From UBA1163 sp049513055 (GTDB taxonomy: Bacteria > Desulfobacterota > BSN033 > UBA1163): DNA of 64,000 nt. Shown here one piece after another: positions 50,761-58,409 of this stretch; positions within the stretch are counted from its first letter, which is position 1, and every line of letters starts with the position of its first letter. A program made the position numbers and the translations under genes. The notes beneath the pieces were generated by a model. The model did no database searches. It was not told the DNA's origin and saw only the letters and a program-made list of their open reading frames with translations. The stretch is from NCBI GenBank assembly GCA_049513055.1, contig JBEKWN010000009.1:35354-99353 (forward strand). The letters run 5' to 3'.

Positions 50761-50838
50761 TGTCGTTTTTTCATGTTTCGATACCATGCTCTGGTCCTGT
50801 GCACCAAGCAGTTTATTATAAAAGAAGGAGGGATTAAA

Positions 50839-51261
50839 ATGACCGCGCAAAGAAAATTTAGTTGTTGGAAGTTAATAATTTTTGCATGCTTGGTTATCGT
50901 TTTTGGTTGCGCAAGTCCCCCCAAAACTCTTGATCCTTCTGTTACTGGACCACAGGTGATTGTGAATCCGGAATGCATTCGTCTTGGAGTGGTTAAGATG
51001 AGGGATACGAATATCGTTTTTGAGGGATCTGGGTTTCAAGCTAAACCCGGAGATTCTGTGTTAATCACTCTCACAGGACCGAGTGAAACTCAGGTGATCG
51101 CGGCCGAGGCTCCGATTCAAAAGGATGGGACTTTCAAGGCAACGGTGCCTCCCTTAACAAAGATCATGGAGTTTTTGAGGGCGGATGTGACGTTTAATGA
51201 AAAGTTTGAAAATGACAGCAGAAACGAAGCTAACCGTGAAAGGGAAAACCGTCATCGATAG
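50839..51261 (+). CDS. Lipoprotein of unknown function
   Basis: A 140-residue exported protein from ATG 50839, which has GGAGG 7 nt upstream; a frame from 50773 has no ribosome site. The signal peptide ends in a lipobox-like VFGC. The mature part (NPECIRLGVVKMRDTNIVFEGSGFQAKPGDSVLITLTGP) looks like a small beta-sandwich. After about residue 120 the reading changes to a charged, low-complexity tail, while the +1 frame carries a plausible continuation to about 51319, so the C-terminus may be frameshifted. Confidence 0.65.
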   Translation: MTAQRKFSCWKLIIFACLVIVFGCASPPKTLDPSVTGPQVIVNPECIRLGVVKMRDTNIVFEGSGFQAKPGDSVLITLTGPSETQVIAAEAPIQKDGTFKATVPPLTKIMEFLRADVTFNEKFENDSRNEANRERENRHR

Positions 51262-51327
51262 TCTGAAGGATTGGATTGGGAAGTTAAAAGGAAAGATCCA
51301 ATATAAAGAGTCTAAATAGAAAATAAA

Positions 51328-51360
51328 AGGGACACTTTCTAAAATATGGGAAGTGTCCCT
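51328..51360. terminator. Bidirectional terminator between convergent genes
   Basis: AGGGACACTT (51328-51337) and AAGTGTCCCT (51351-51360) form a perfect 10-bp stem. An A-rich run lies on the left, serving the minus strand, and CTTC lies on the right. It sits between the lipoprotein and the yhhN-like gene. Confidence 0.6.
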
Positions 51361-51367
51361 CTTCGCC

Positions 51368-52021
51368 TCACTTCAAAAAACCTACAGAAAAAGCCAATAG
51401 GAATTGTCCGGCGTAATAGAGTGGCAAGCCGAGGAGCCGATTTCGATATTCCTCTTTTATGAATTTGTCCCGGGCGACAAACAGGTCAGAGAAGTAAAAA
51501 CAAAGGGACCCGGCGAAGATGAATGCCCTACCGGAAATGGGAAAAAAGGATTTTGAAAAAACCGCCCAGGCCCCGGATGCCATGACGGTTATCACCAGGA
51601 TATATAGCAAGACGGGAATAAGCATGGACTTTAAATGGGGACGAAGCCAGAGAAAAATAAGAGCACTCAACCCAAAGATGATGAAGAGCCCTGCTGAGAT
51701 CCAGTGATCGATTTGAGTAAGAGATGAAAAACTAAAGATGTAAAAAATATGCCCGATCAAAAAAGCGACCAGCCCTCCCATAAACGCCTTTTCCTGAGGT
51801 AAAGCTAGACACACATCTCCGACGAGGCAAAAAATCAAACCAACGAGGAGATAGTGATAATAGGCTGGAACCGGATGAGGCTGCAAAAGCGCGGTCGTGA
51901 CAAAGAGCAATGAAAGGATGGACTTCACGATCAATAGAGGTAATCTGTATTTCTTCTTCTCATAATAAAGTAGTCCCGATAGTAAAATGATACCCAAAAT
52001 GATCATTAAACCATTCATCAT
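51368..52021 (-). CDS. YhhN/TMEM86 family lysoplasmalogenase-like membrane protein
   Basis: A 217-residue protein with about eight membrane spans and the conserved YhhN motifs: KSILSLLFV, CLVGDVCLAL, FLIGHIFYI and FYFSDLFVARDKF, with Asp residues placed as in the family. Members hydrolyse the vinyl-ether bond of lysoplasmalogens in animals; the bacterial role is not settled. ATG 52021 is preceded by GGAGG. Confidence 0.87.
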   Translation of the reverse strand: MMNGLMIILGIILLSGLLYYEKKKYRLPLLIVKSILSLLFVTTALLQPHPVPAYYHYLLVGLIFCLVGDVCLALPQEKAFMGGLVAFLIGHIFYIFSFSSLTQIDHWISAGLFIIFGLSALIFLWLRPHLKSMLIPVLLYILVITVMASGAWAVFSKSFFPISGRAFIFAGSLCFYFSDLFVARDKFIKEEYRNRLLGLPLYYAGQFLLAFSVGFLK

Positions 52022-52181
52022 GCTCCCTCCTCTGCTCAGGGGATCGGAAAAAATCCTAAACTAGAATCCTCCCGGGTTAAAAATAACGAAGGCCCTTATA
52101 TGATGAGAGTCTATAAGACACTTGTGGTCTCGTCAACAAGAATTGGAAGATCATTTATTCGGGTTGAGGTTGAGAAGAAAT

Positions 52182-52211
52182 AAAAACCCTCAACCATAAG
52201 GCGGTTGAGGG
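52182..52211 (-). terminator. Terminator of the atp operon
   Basis: On the minus strand CCCTCAACC and GGTTGAGGG form a 9-bp stem with a seven-base loop followed by TTTTTATTT, about 40 nt after the atpC stop. Confidence 0.85.
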
Positions 52212-52253
52212 CTTGAATAAGTTACTTTAGGAGTCAAAGAAGAAAAATTTGGA

Positions 52254-52679
52254 TTAGCCGACTCTTGGGGGCTGGCGGCGTTTTCTCTCCGCCACCTTCA
52301 GTCTGGCTATAGAACGACGCAGGGCGGCCTCAGCGACAGCCGCATCGATGGTAAGTGGTGCCACCTTCAACGTTTCTTGAGCACGCTTCTTTGCTTCCTC
52401 AGCACGAGCGATATCAATTTCATCAACACGTTCACAGGCATCGGCCAAAATAATCACTTTGTCAGGACGGACTTCCAGAAAGCCGCCACTGATGGCGAGG
52501 TATTCTTCTCCTTTATCTTTTCTGATCATTAAATCCCCAGGCTGAAGCATCGTCATCAAAGGGGCATGGTGGGGAAGAATGCCCAATTGCCCCTCCACAC
52601 CCCAGGCAATTAACGCGCTCACCTCATCAGAAAAAACCATTCTTTCTGCAGTCACAATCTCTAACTTAAATGTTGCCAT
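52254..52679 (-). CDS. atpC: ATP synthase epsilon subunit AtpC
   Basis: A 141-residue rotor subunit of F1. The N-terminal beta-sandwich reads TFKLEIVTAERMVFSDEVSALIAWGVEGQLGILPHHAPLMTMLQPGDL, then YLAISGGFLEVRPDKVIILADA; the C-terminal helices begin EIDIARAEEAKKRAQ. Last gene of the atp operon, separated from atpD by a repeat-containing stretch of about 160 nt. Confidence 0.93.
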   Translation of the reverse strand: MATFKLEIVTAERMVFSDEVSALIAWGVEGQLGILPHHAPLMTMLQPGDLMIRKDKGEEYLAISGGFLEVRPDKVIILADACERVDEIDIARAEEAKKRAQETLKVAPLTIDAAVAEAALRRSIARLKVAERKRRQPPRVG

Positions 52680-52699
52680 ACTCTCATCCGCTTACTTGA

Positions 52700-52825
52700 G
52701 GCTAACCGAATCCAAATTTCAAATGAATGTCAAAATGATTCTATGTCAAAACTCTTTCCTTTTCTTAATTTTGTCATTTGAGCTTTGGATTTCATTTGAG
52801 CTTTGAGTTTTGACATTTGGCATTC
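52700..52825. repeat. Imperfect palindromic repeat between atpD and atpC
   Basis: CCAAATTTCAAATGAATGTCAAAAT and ATTTGAGCTTTGAGTTTTGACATTTGG are inverted, diverged arms. Same AT-rich class as the repeats around lipB. Confidence 0.55.
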
Positions 52826-52841
52826 TCTCATCTCTTTCAGA

Positions 52842-53042
52842 TTATCCTCTAATCTTTTTAGCCTTTTCCACTGCTTCGTCAATAGTGCCTACCAGGTAGA
52901 ACGCCGCTTCAGGAAGATCATCGTGTTTTCCTTCTAAGATTTCCTTATAACCTCTCACGGTCTCTTTGATGGGGACATATCTGCCCGGGGTCCCGGTAAA
53001 TTGTTCAGCGACATGAAATGGCTGGGAGCAGAACCTCTGAAT
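52842..53042 (-). pseudogene. atpD: Frameshifted 3' portion of atpD
   Basis: In the frame shifted from the main atpD frame, this stretch encodes the canonical beta-subunit C-terminus: QRFCSQPFHVAEQFTGTPG, YVPIKETVRGYKEILEGKHD and AFYLVGTIDEAVEKAKK, ending in TAA at 52842. It follows the break at about 53040-53046, where family alignment shows about 24 codons (the DELSEED segment) missing and the frame lost. Confidence 0.85.
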
Positions 53043-54163
53043 TCCTGCAATTCTTTATATCTCTGCAAGGTTGTCTGCACCCCTCGAGCGACTCGATAGT
53101 GGTCTTCACCGACAATGGCAGGATCAAGTATGCGAGAGGTGGAAGTCAGGGGATCAACAGCCGGGTAAATTCCCAGCTCAGCGATGGAACGCTCTAAAGC
53201 CACCACAGCGTCAAGATGACCGTAAGTCGCTACAATGCCTGGATCGCTGTAATCATCAGCAGGAACATAGATCGCCTGGAAAGAGGTGATGGAGCCTTTC
53301 TTCGTGGTGGTAATCCTTTCTTCTAACTCTCCAACGTCCGTACCCAAAGTCGGCTGATAACCCACGGCTGAAGGCATGCGTCCGAGAAGGGCGGATAGCT
53401 CCATATTCGCCAGAACATAGCGATAGATATTATCGATGAACAGGAGCACATCTTGGCCTTCAATATCACGGAAATATTCTGCTACGGTGACACCGGTAAG
53501 GGCGACACGGGAGCGGACACCTGGGGTTTCATTCATCTGACCAAAGACCATCACGGTCTTATCCATAACACCGGAACGTTTCATCTCTAACCATAGGTCA
53601 TTGCCTTCTCGGGATCTTTCACCTACACCCGCAAAGACGGAAAATCCTCCGTGCTCAGCAGCAATATTGCGAATGAGTTCCATGATGATGACGGTCTTAC
53701 CGACTCCAGCCCCACCATAAGCACCGATCTTGCCACCTCTTGTAAAGGGAGTGACGAGATCCATCACTTTCAATCCTGTCTCAAGTATTTGAGGAACGGT
53801 CTCTTGCTCCGTAAGGGGGGGAGGCGGACGGTGAATCGGCCATTTCTCGTCCGTTTTTACCTCACCCAATCCATCGATGGCTTCGCCAAAGACATTAAAT
53901 AACCTCCCTAACGTAGCTCGTCCTACAGGTACTGAAATGGGAGTTCCCATATCAATGGCTTCGGCTCCTCTTGCCAAACCATCCGTGGGGGTCAAGGAGA
54001 CACCACGTACCCAATTGTTGCCAATATGAGCTTGTGCCTCCACGATCACTTTTGTGCCATTCATGGGAATGACGATGCCATTATAGATGGCCGGCAGCTC
54101 ACCCTGAGGAAATTCCATGTCCACCACGGTTCCTATGACTTGTACGACTTTCCCTTTTGCCAT
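52955..54163 (-). CDS. atpD: ATP synthase beta subunit AtpD, interrupted
   Basis: Catalytic subunit of F1. The first 392 or so residues are a complete nucleotide-binding body: Walker A GGAGVGKT, the catalytic Glu in GERSREGND, Walker B VLLFIDNI, and SALLGRMPSAVGYQPTL. After YKELQ the frame breaks: the conserved region with DELSEED is absent and translation runs out of frame to a stop at 52955. An intact gene would be about 463 residues and end at 52842. The missing part corresponds to 70 nt. Either the gene is broken or the assembly collapsed here. The reading IYRYVLANMELSALL and the neighbouring alpha subunit are somewhat divergent from common F-ATPases. Confidence 0.9.
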   Translation of the reverse strand: MAKGKVVQVIGTVVDMEFPQGELPAIYNGIVIPMNGTKVIVEAQAHIGNNWVRGVSLTPTDGLARGAEAIDMGTPISVPVGRATLGRLFNVFGEAIDGLGEVKTDEKWPIHRPPPPLTEQETVPQILETGLKVMDLVTPFTRGGKIGAYGGAGVGKTVIIMELIRNIAAEHGGFSVFAGVGERSREGNDLWLEMKRSGVMDKTVMVFGQMNETPGVRSRVALTGVTVAEYFRDIEGQDVLLFIDNIYRYVLANMELSALLGRMPSAVGYQPTLGTDVGELEERITTTKKGSITSFQAIYVPADDYSDPGIVATYGHLDAVVALERSIAELGIYPAVDPLTSTSRILDPAIVGEDHYRVARGVQTTLQRYKELQEFRGSAPSHFMSLNNLPGPRADMSPSKRP

Positions 54164-54177
54164 CTCCTTAGCTCCTT

Positions 54178-54290
54178 ATTCTTTGTCCCGGCGGATGAAT
54201 CCGTCCCGACATTCGTCGGGAGATGTCGCCCCACATGGGCGTTAAGTTAGGTGTCCCACCGAAGGCGGGACTTGGCCCGTGGGGCTACAC
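54178..54290. repeat. GC-rich palindromic repeats inserted between atpG and atpD
   Basis: TGTCCCGGCGGATGAATCCGTCCCGACA, CGACATTCGTCGGG, GCCCCACATGGGC, and GTCCCACCGAAGGCGGGAC with GGCCCGTGGGGC form several hairpins in tandem inside the atp operon. They are on the transcribed path between gamma and beta. Confidence 0.65.
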
Positions 54291-55151
54291 TTATATCGTT
54301 AAAGCCTCAGCCCCTCCGCTAATATCACAGATCTCCTTTGTGATCATCTCTTGTCTCGCTTTATTCAAAGATAAGCTTAAATCTTTGATCAGGTCTTCCG
54401 CATTGTCACCCGCATTGCGCATGGCGACCATCCGTGCGGATTGCTCACTGGCAATGAGCTCAAGGACAGCATGGTACACTTCCATCTCAACAAATCTTGG
54501 TAGCAATTCATTTAAAACAGTGAAAGGATCAGGCTCATAAATATATTCCGCCACCTGTCCTGGAGGAAGCGTTGCCGGCTCAATAGGAAGCAAAACTTCT
54601 ATGGTCGGTTTCTGTACCACGGTACTGATAAAACGAGGGTAGGCAAGATAGACCAAATCAGCCTCACCATGACTATAGTCATCCATCACCACTCTTGAGA
54701 TCGGCATGGTTTCCTGCATGGTCGCTCGATCGCTGATACCAGTGAATTCAGCACGTACATCCAGTTTGGCAATACGAGCAAAGGCCCTTGCCTTACGACC
54801 TACCGTAATGACGGTCACAGGGGCTTTCTGTCCCAGAATGAACTCAGCCACAAGCCGATTCAAGTTCGTATTCAATCCACCACATAATCCTCGGTCGGTA
54901 CCAATGTGGATGAGGGCAATTTTTTTCACTTCTCGTTTCTCAAGGAGGGGAAGGATTTTCCCCTTGATGCCAGGTTCGATGGCGATGTTAGCAATCACCT
55001 GGCGTATTTTTTCAGTATAAGGTCGTCCCGCCAGTGCCTGTTGTTGCGTTCTCCTCATTTTAGCGGTGGCCACCATCTCCATCGCGCGGACAATCTTTGT
55101 GGTGCCCTGGATACTACGTATGCGGCGGCGTAAGACTTGAATGCTAGCCAT
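54291..55151 (-). CDS. atpG: ATP synthase gamma subunit AtpG
   Basis: Central stalk subunit of F1, 286 residues. The N-terminal helix QVLRRRIRSIQGTTKIVRAMEMVATAKMRR and the C-terminal MVAMRNAGDNAEDLIKDLSLSLNKARQEMITKEICDISGGAEAL form the coiled coil; the middle has TDRGLCGGLNTN. Start next to the atpA stop. Confidence 0.94.
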   Translation of the reverse strand: MASIQVLRRRIRSIQGTTKIVRAMEMVATAKMRRTQQQALAGRPYTEKIRQVIANIAIEPGIKGKILPLLEKREVKKIALIHIGTDRGLCGGLNTNLNRLVAEFILGQKAPVTVITVGRKARAFARIAKLDVRAEFTGISDRATMQETMPISRVVMDDYSHGEADLVYLAYPRFISTVVQKPTIEVLLPIEPATLPPGQVAEYIYEPDPFTVLNELLPRFVEMEVYHAVLELIASEQSARMVAMRNAGDNAEDLIKDLSLSLNKARQEMITKEICDISGGAEALTI

Positions 55152-56663
55152 TTAGAAAGTACTTCCTTGTTTGAACTCTGTGATGGCTGTCTTTAAAAGA
55201 TTTTCAGTTTCAGGTTTTATCTCATACTCTGTATTGATTTTTTTCTCTATCTCAGGATGATTCGTCTCCATGAATCGGTGGAAATTTTCTTCCCAGGGAA
55301 TCACTTTTTCCACGGGAACGTCATCCAGATAGCCATTGGTGACGGCATAAAGAATACTTGACTGCTTTCCAAGGGACATGGGGGTTTGCATGGGTTGCTT
55401 CAATATCTCAGTAATGCGGCGACCTCGCTCAAGCTGGTCCCGGGTTGCCTTATCTAATTCTTCACTCCCAAACTTCGCAAAGGCTTCCAACTCACGAAAT
55501 TGGGCGAGCTCCAATCTTAGCCTTCCGGCTACTTGTCTCATGGCTTTCCTTTGAGCCGAACCACCTACCCGGGAGACGGATAACCCCACATTGATCGCCG
55601 GACGAATTCCGGCATTGAATAAATCTGGCTCAAGATAAATCTGCCCATCTGTGATGGAAATGACATTGGTAGGGATGTAAGCTGAGATATCTCCAAGTTG
55701 AGTCTCAATGATAGGCAAAGCCGTGAGCGAGCCCCCGCCTTGTTCTTTAGACAGCTTGGCAGCTCTCTCCAGAAGGCGGCTATGGAGGTAAAAAATATCT
55801 CCGGGATAAGCCTCTCTTCCCGGCGGACGGCGTAATAATAAGGAAAGTTGGCGATAAGCCCAGGCATGCTTATAAAGATCGTCGTAGAGAATCAAGGCAT
55901 CTTTCCCTTGTTCCATGAACTCCTCACCGATCGCACAGCCTGCATAAGGGGCAATATATTGGAGTGGAGCTGGGTCAGAGGAATCTGCTGCCACTATTAT
56001 TGTATATTCCATCGCTCCGAACTTCTCCAATGTAGCGATGGCCTGAGCTACCTTGGATGTTTTTTGTCCAATGGCGACATAGATGCAGATCAAATTTTGA
56101 CCTTTCTGAGCAATGATACTATCCAGGACAATGGCAGACTTGCCGGTAAAACGGTCACCAATAATCAGCTCACGTTGCCCTCGGCCAATAGGAATCATAC
56201 TGTCTATTGCCTTAATGCCGGTCAACACGGGTGTATCGACCGGGCTTCTCTTTGTTACGTCTGGCGCCACTCTCTCTACTGGACGGGTCTTCCCGGCCTT
56301 AATGGGTCCCTTCCCATCAAGGGGACGGCCCAGAGGGTCAACTACCCTTCCTATCAGAGCGTCTCCCACAGGAACCTCAATGACTCTACCTGTCGCTTTT
56401 ACCTCATCCCCCTCTTTGATCTTGCTACAATCGCCGAGGATAACCGCTCCAACATTATCCTCCTCCAGGTTTAAAGCCAGACCCGTAATGTCATGGGGGA
56501 ATTGGAGTAATTCGTTGTAAGCGGCCTCCCCTAATCCATGGATGTGAGCGATGCCATCGCCTACTTCGATCACTGTCCCCACGTTCGTGACAGTTACCGC
56601 AGCACCAAAACGCTCAATTTGTTCTTTAATTACAGCAACAATATCTTGGTCTCGGGTTGCCAT
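55152..56663 (-). CDS. atpA: ATP synthase alpha subunit AtpA
   Basis: 503-residue regulatory subunit of F1. Walker A reads GDRFTGKSA where most AtpA have GDRQTGKTA; other motifs are normal (LEEDNVGAVILG, GIKAIDSMIPIGRGQRELIIGDR, ILYDDLYKHAWAYRQLSLLLRRPPGREAYPGDIFYLHSRLLERAAK, GLSVSRVGGSAQ). Complete. Its ATG 56663 is preceded by GAGAGGGGG. Confidence 0.95.
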   Translation of the reverse strand: MATRDQDIVAVIKEQIERFGAAVTVTNVGTVIEVGDGIAHIHGLGEAAYNELLQFPHDITGLALNLEEDNVGAVILGDCSKIKEGDEVKATGRVIEVPVGDALIGRVVDPLGRPLDGKGPIKAGKTRPVERVAPDVTKRSPVDTPVLTGIKAIDSMIPIGRGQRELIIGDRFTGKSAIVLDSIIAQKGQNLICIYVAIGQKTSKVAQAIATLEKFGAMEYTIIVAADSSDPAPLQYIAPYAGCAIGEEFMEQGKDALILYDDLYKHAWAYRQLSLLLRRPPGREAYPGDIFYLHSRLLERAAKLSKEQGGGSLTALPIIETQLGDISAYIPTNVISITDGQIYLEPDLFNAGIRPAINVGLSVSRVGGSAQRKAMRQVAGRLRLELAQFRELEAFAKFGSEELDKATRDQLERGRRITEILKQPMQTPMSLGKQSSILYAVTNGYLDDVPVEKVIPWEENFHRFMETNHPEIEKKINTEYEIKPETENLLKTAITEFKQGSTF

Positions 56664-56831
56664 CTTACCCCCTCTCTAAGTTAGAAAATATGGATTTGGT
56701 CCAACGGCAACGGTAAAGATGCTCGTTTCGTCAAAGAGATATGTCGTTGGTCTTTAACTTTTTTAACCGTAACCCTTTGACTCTAAACCAAACGGGCTTC
56801 GTAACCTTTACCCACAAACCATGCGAAGTTA

Positions 56832-57371
56832 CTACCTACCCACTTCAACCAAAGTTCTTTTCAAGGTTTCCAATTTTTGATGGATGCTGCCGTCAATAAG
56901 CATGTCACCGATTCGGGCTATGAATCCTCCGATGACGGATGGGTCTACCTGAGCGTCAACAACAACCTTGCGCTCAACAATTTCTCCAAGACGGTGAGAA
57001 ATTGCATCCCTCTCTTTGTCACCCAAAGACAATGCAGTCGTCACTTTAGCACGTTCGATACCACGATGAGCATCCAGCAACTCGTTATATGTTTGTGATA
57101 TATCGCCGCTGAGCCTTAATATACCTTTACTGACCAAGAGAAGAGCCAGGTTAAAGGCCAAGGGATTAGTCTCCCCCAATCGCTCTTGCAGAAGACTTTT
57201 CTTGGCAGCGAAAGATAGACTAGGGTTTTCCAACAAAGCCATGAGTTTGTTATCTGTCGTCAAGTCGGCTATTTTTTTCAAGCCTTCTTGCCAGCTCTCA
57301 AACTCATTTCTTTCTAAGGCTATCTCGAAAACAGCCTGGGCATATCGTTTCGCAGAACTTATTCTACGCAT
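56832..57371 (-). CDS. atpH: ATP synthase delta subunit AtpH
   Basis: A 179-residue peripheral stalk subunit. It starts RRISSAKRYAQAVFEIALERN and ends DPSVIGGFIARIGDMLIDGSIHQKLETLKRTL, the standard OSCP/delta pattern. It lies 8 nt after atpF. A 168-nt gap with no gene separates it from atpA. Confidence 0.92.
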   Translation of the reverse strand: MRRISSAKRYAQAVFEIALERNEFESWQEGLKKIADLTTDNKLMALLENPSLSFAAKKSLLQERLGETNPLAFNLALLLVSKGILRLSGDISQTYNELLDAHRGIERAKVTTALSLGDKERDAISHRLGEIVERKVVVDAQVDPSVIGGFIARIGDMLIDGSIHQKLETLKRTLVEVGR

Positions 57372-57379
57372 CTATTCCG

Positions 57380-57889
57380 TCAATTCTTCTTGAGCGTGAC
57401 ACTCTCCTGAAGTGTCTCCTCAATCAGCTTACGATGTTTTTCCCTATCCAGGGTCTCTTTGATCACTTTTTCAGCAGCCGCTATGGAAATATCTACAAAC
57501 TCCCGGCGCAAATCCCCAACGATTTTATCGCGCTCTGTTTCTAATTCAGATCGCGTACGGTCAATCATCACCTGCGCCTGCTTGGCTGCCTCCTGCTTCG
57601 ATTCTTCCTTTAGCCTCTCCCCTACTTGCATCGCCTGGGTAATAATGGCCTGTGCTTCTTGGCGCCCCTTCTCAATCTGTTTTTGTACCTCTCCTTTAGC
57701 CTGCTCATATTCTTTCTTGATAGCCTCGGCCAGTTCCATTGCGTCCTTGGTCCTTTGCGCCCTCTCGTCAAGCACCTTCATCACCGGTTTGTATAAGAAG
57801 AGGCGTAATAGAACAAGCAAGATAATGAAATTGACGATGAAAACCACCAACAGTGGTAAATTAATACCTAAACTTGCGAAGCCTCCCAT
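57380..57889 (-). CDS. atpF: ATP synthase b subunit AtpF
   Basis: A 169-residue peripheral stalk protein: one N-terminal membrane helix (LGINLPLLVVFIVNFIILLVLLRLFLYKPVMKVLDERAQ) followed by a long, highly charged coiled coil (AIKKEYEQAKGEVQKQIEKGRQEAQAII). Only one b-type gene is present. A small membrane-protein gene lies just upstream. Confidence 0.93.
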   Translation of the reverse strand: MGGFASLGINLPLLVVFIVNFIILLVLLRLFLYKPVMKVLDERAQRTKDAMELAEAIKKEYEQAKGEVQKQIEKGRQEAQAIITQAMQVGERLKEESKQEAAKQAQVMIDRTRSELETERDKIVGDLRREFVDISIAAAEKVIKETLDREKHRKLIEETLQESVTLKKN

Positions 57890-57921
57890 GGTGCCCCCTT
57901 CAAGTATTTGCTAACGGCAAA

Positions 57922-58062
57922 CTAGTTCGCTTTCATATTCATAGCGATATAGGTAATCAATCCGGCAAGAGAAAATACCGCTATGGCGACGACAATAAAC
58001 AATGCCACCGCTGCTCCGATAAGCATACCCGGTAAGCTTGTGGATGACTCTTCCTGTCCCAT
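57922..58062 (-). CDS. 46-residue single-span membrane protein between atpE and atpF
   Basis: A small gene starting at ATG 58062 behind a near-perfect ribosome site (AAGGAGGTG, 5 nt spacing) and ending at TAG 57922. The product has an acidic/polar head (GQEESSTSLPG), one long hydrophobic span (MLIGAAVALFIVVAIAVFSLAGLITYIA) and a short NMKAN tail. It starts about 87 nt after the atpE stop and ends 33 nt before atpF. No known ATP synthase subunit of this size sits here in common operons, so an accessory Fo component or assembly factor is a reasonable guess; function is unknown. Confidence 0.65.
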   Translation of the reverse strand: MGQEESSTSLPGMLIGAAVALFIVVAIAVFSLAGLITYIAMNMKAN

Positions 58063-58074
58063 ACTTACACCTCC

Positions 58075-58149
58075 TTAACGGACTCCCATCGCGAGAATAA
58101 TAATTGCCATCAGGATATGAATCCTTATCGTCTCGACCAGATGACCCAT
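58075..58149 (-). CDS. Possible 24-residue peptide overlapping the atpE stop
   Basis: An ATG overlaps the atpE stop (TGATG) and opens a 24-codon frame (MGHLVETIRIHILMAIIILAMGVR-type composition, hydrophobic and basic) that ends 12 nt before the 46-residue gene start. It could be translated by coupling to atpE. Size alone makes chance likely. Confidence 0.25.
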   Translation of the reverse strand: MGHLVETIRIHILMAIIILAMGVR

Positions 58150-58385
58150 CAAAACTTGACGACCATGGCGAGAATGATGCATACGATCAGGACATAAATC
58201 CCAATCGCTTCGGCGAGTGCACCGATCAAAATCATGTTGGTGAGAATAGCGCCCCTGGCTTCTGGGTTGCGTCCGAGGGATTGCATGGCTGAATAACCGA
58301 TCAACCCCAACGCTAATGCCGGACCAAAGAACCCCAACCCCGCAGTTAAACCGACCGTTAACATTTTCATTACTTCTGGTGACAT
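58149..58385 (-). CDS. atpE: ATP synthase c subunit AtpE
   Basis: A 78-residue two-helix proteolipid of the Fo ring. Helix 1 has the glycine motif GLTAGLGFFGPALALGLIG; the polar loop is GRNPEA; helix 2 carries the ion-binding Glu in GALAEAIGIYVLIV. Residues near the site (no Gln in helix 1, Ala after the Glu) favour proton rather than sodium coupling. Strong ribosome site. Confidence 0.94.
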   Translation of the reverse strand: MSPEVMKMLTVGLTAGLGFFGPALALGLIGYSAMQSLGRNPEARGAILTNMILIGALAEAIGIYVLIVCIILAMVVKF

Positions 58386-58409
58386 GGATTAACTCCTCCT
58401 TTCATCTTT

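Noticed and set aside
54223..54540. Plus-strand open frame opposite atpG
   Set aside because: It is antisense to a confident gene and contains the operon's palindromic repeat.
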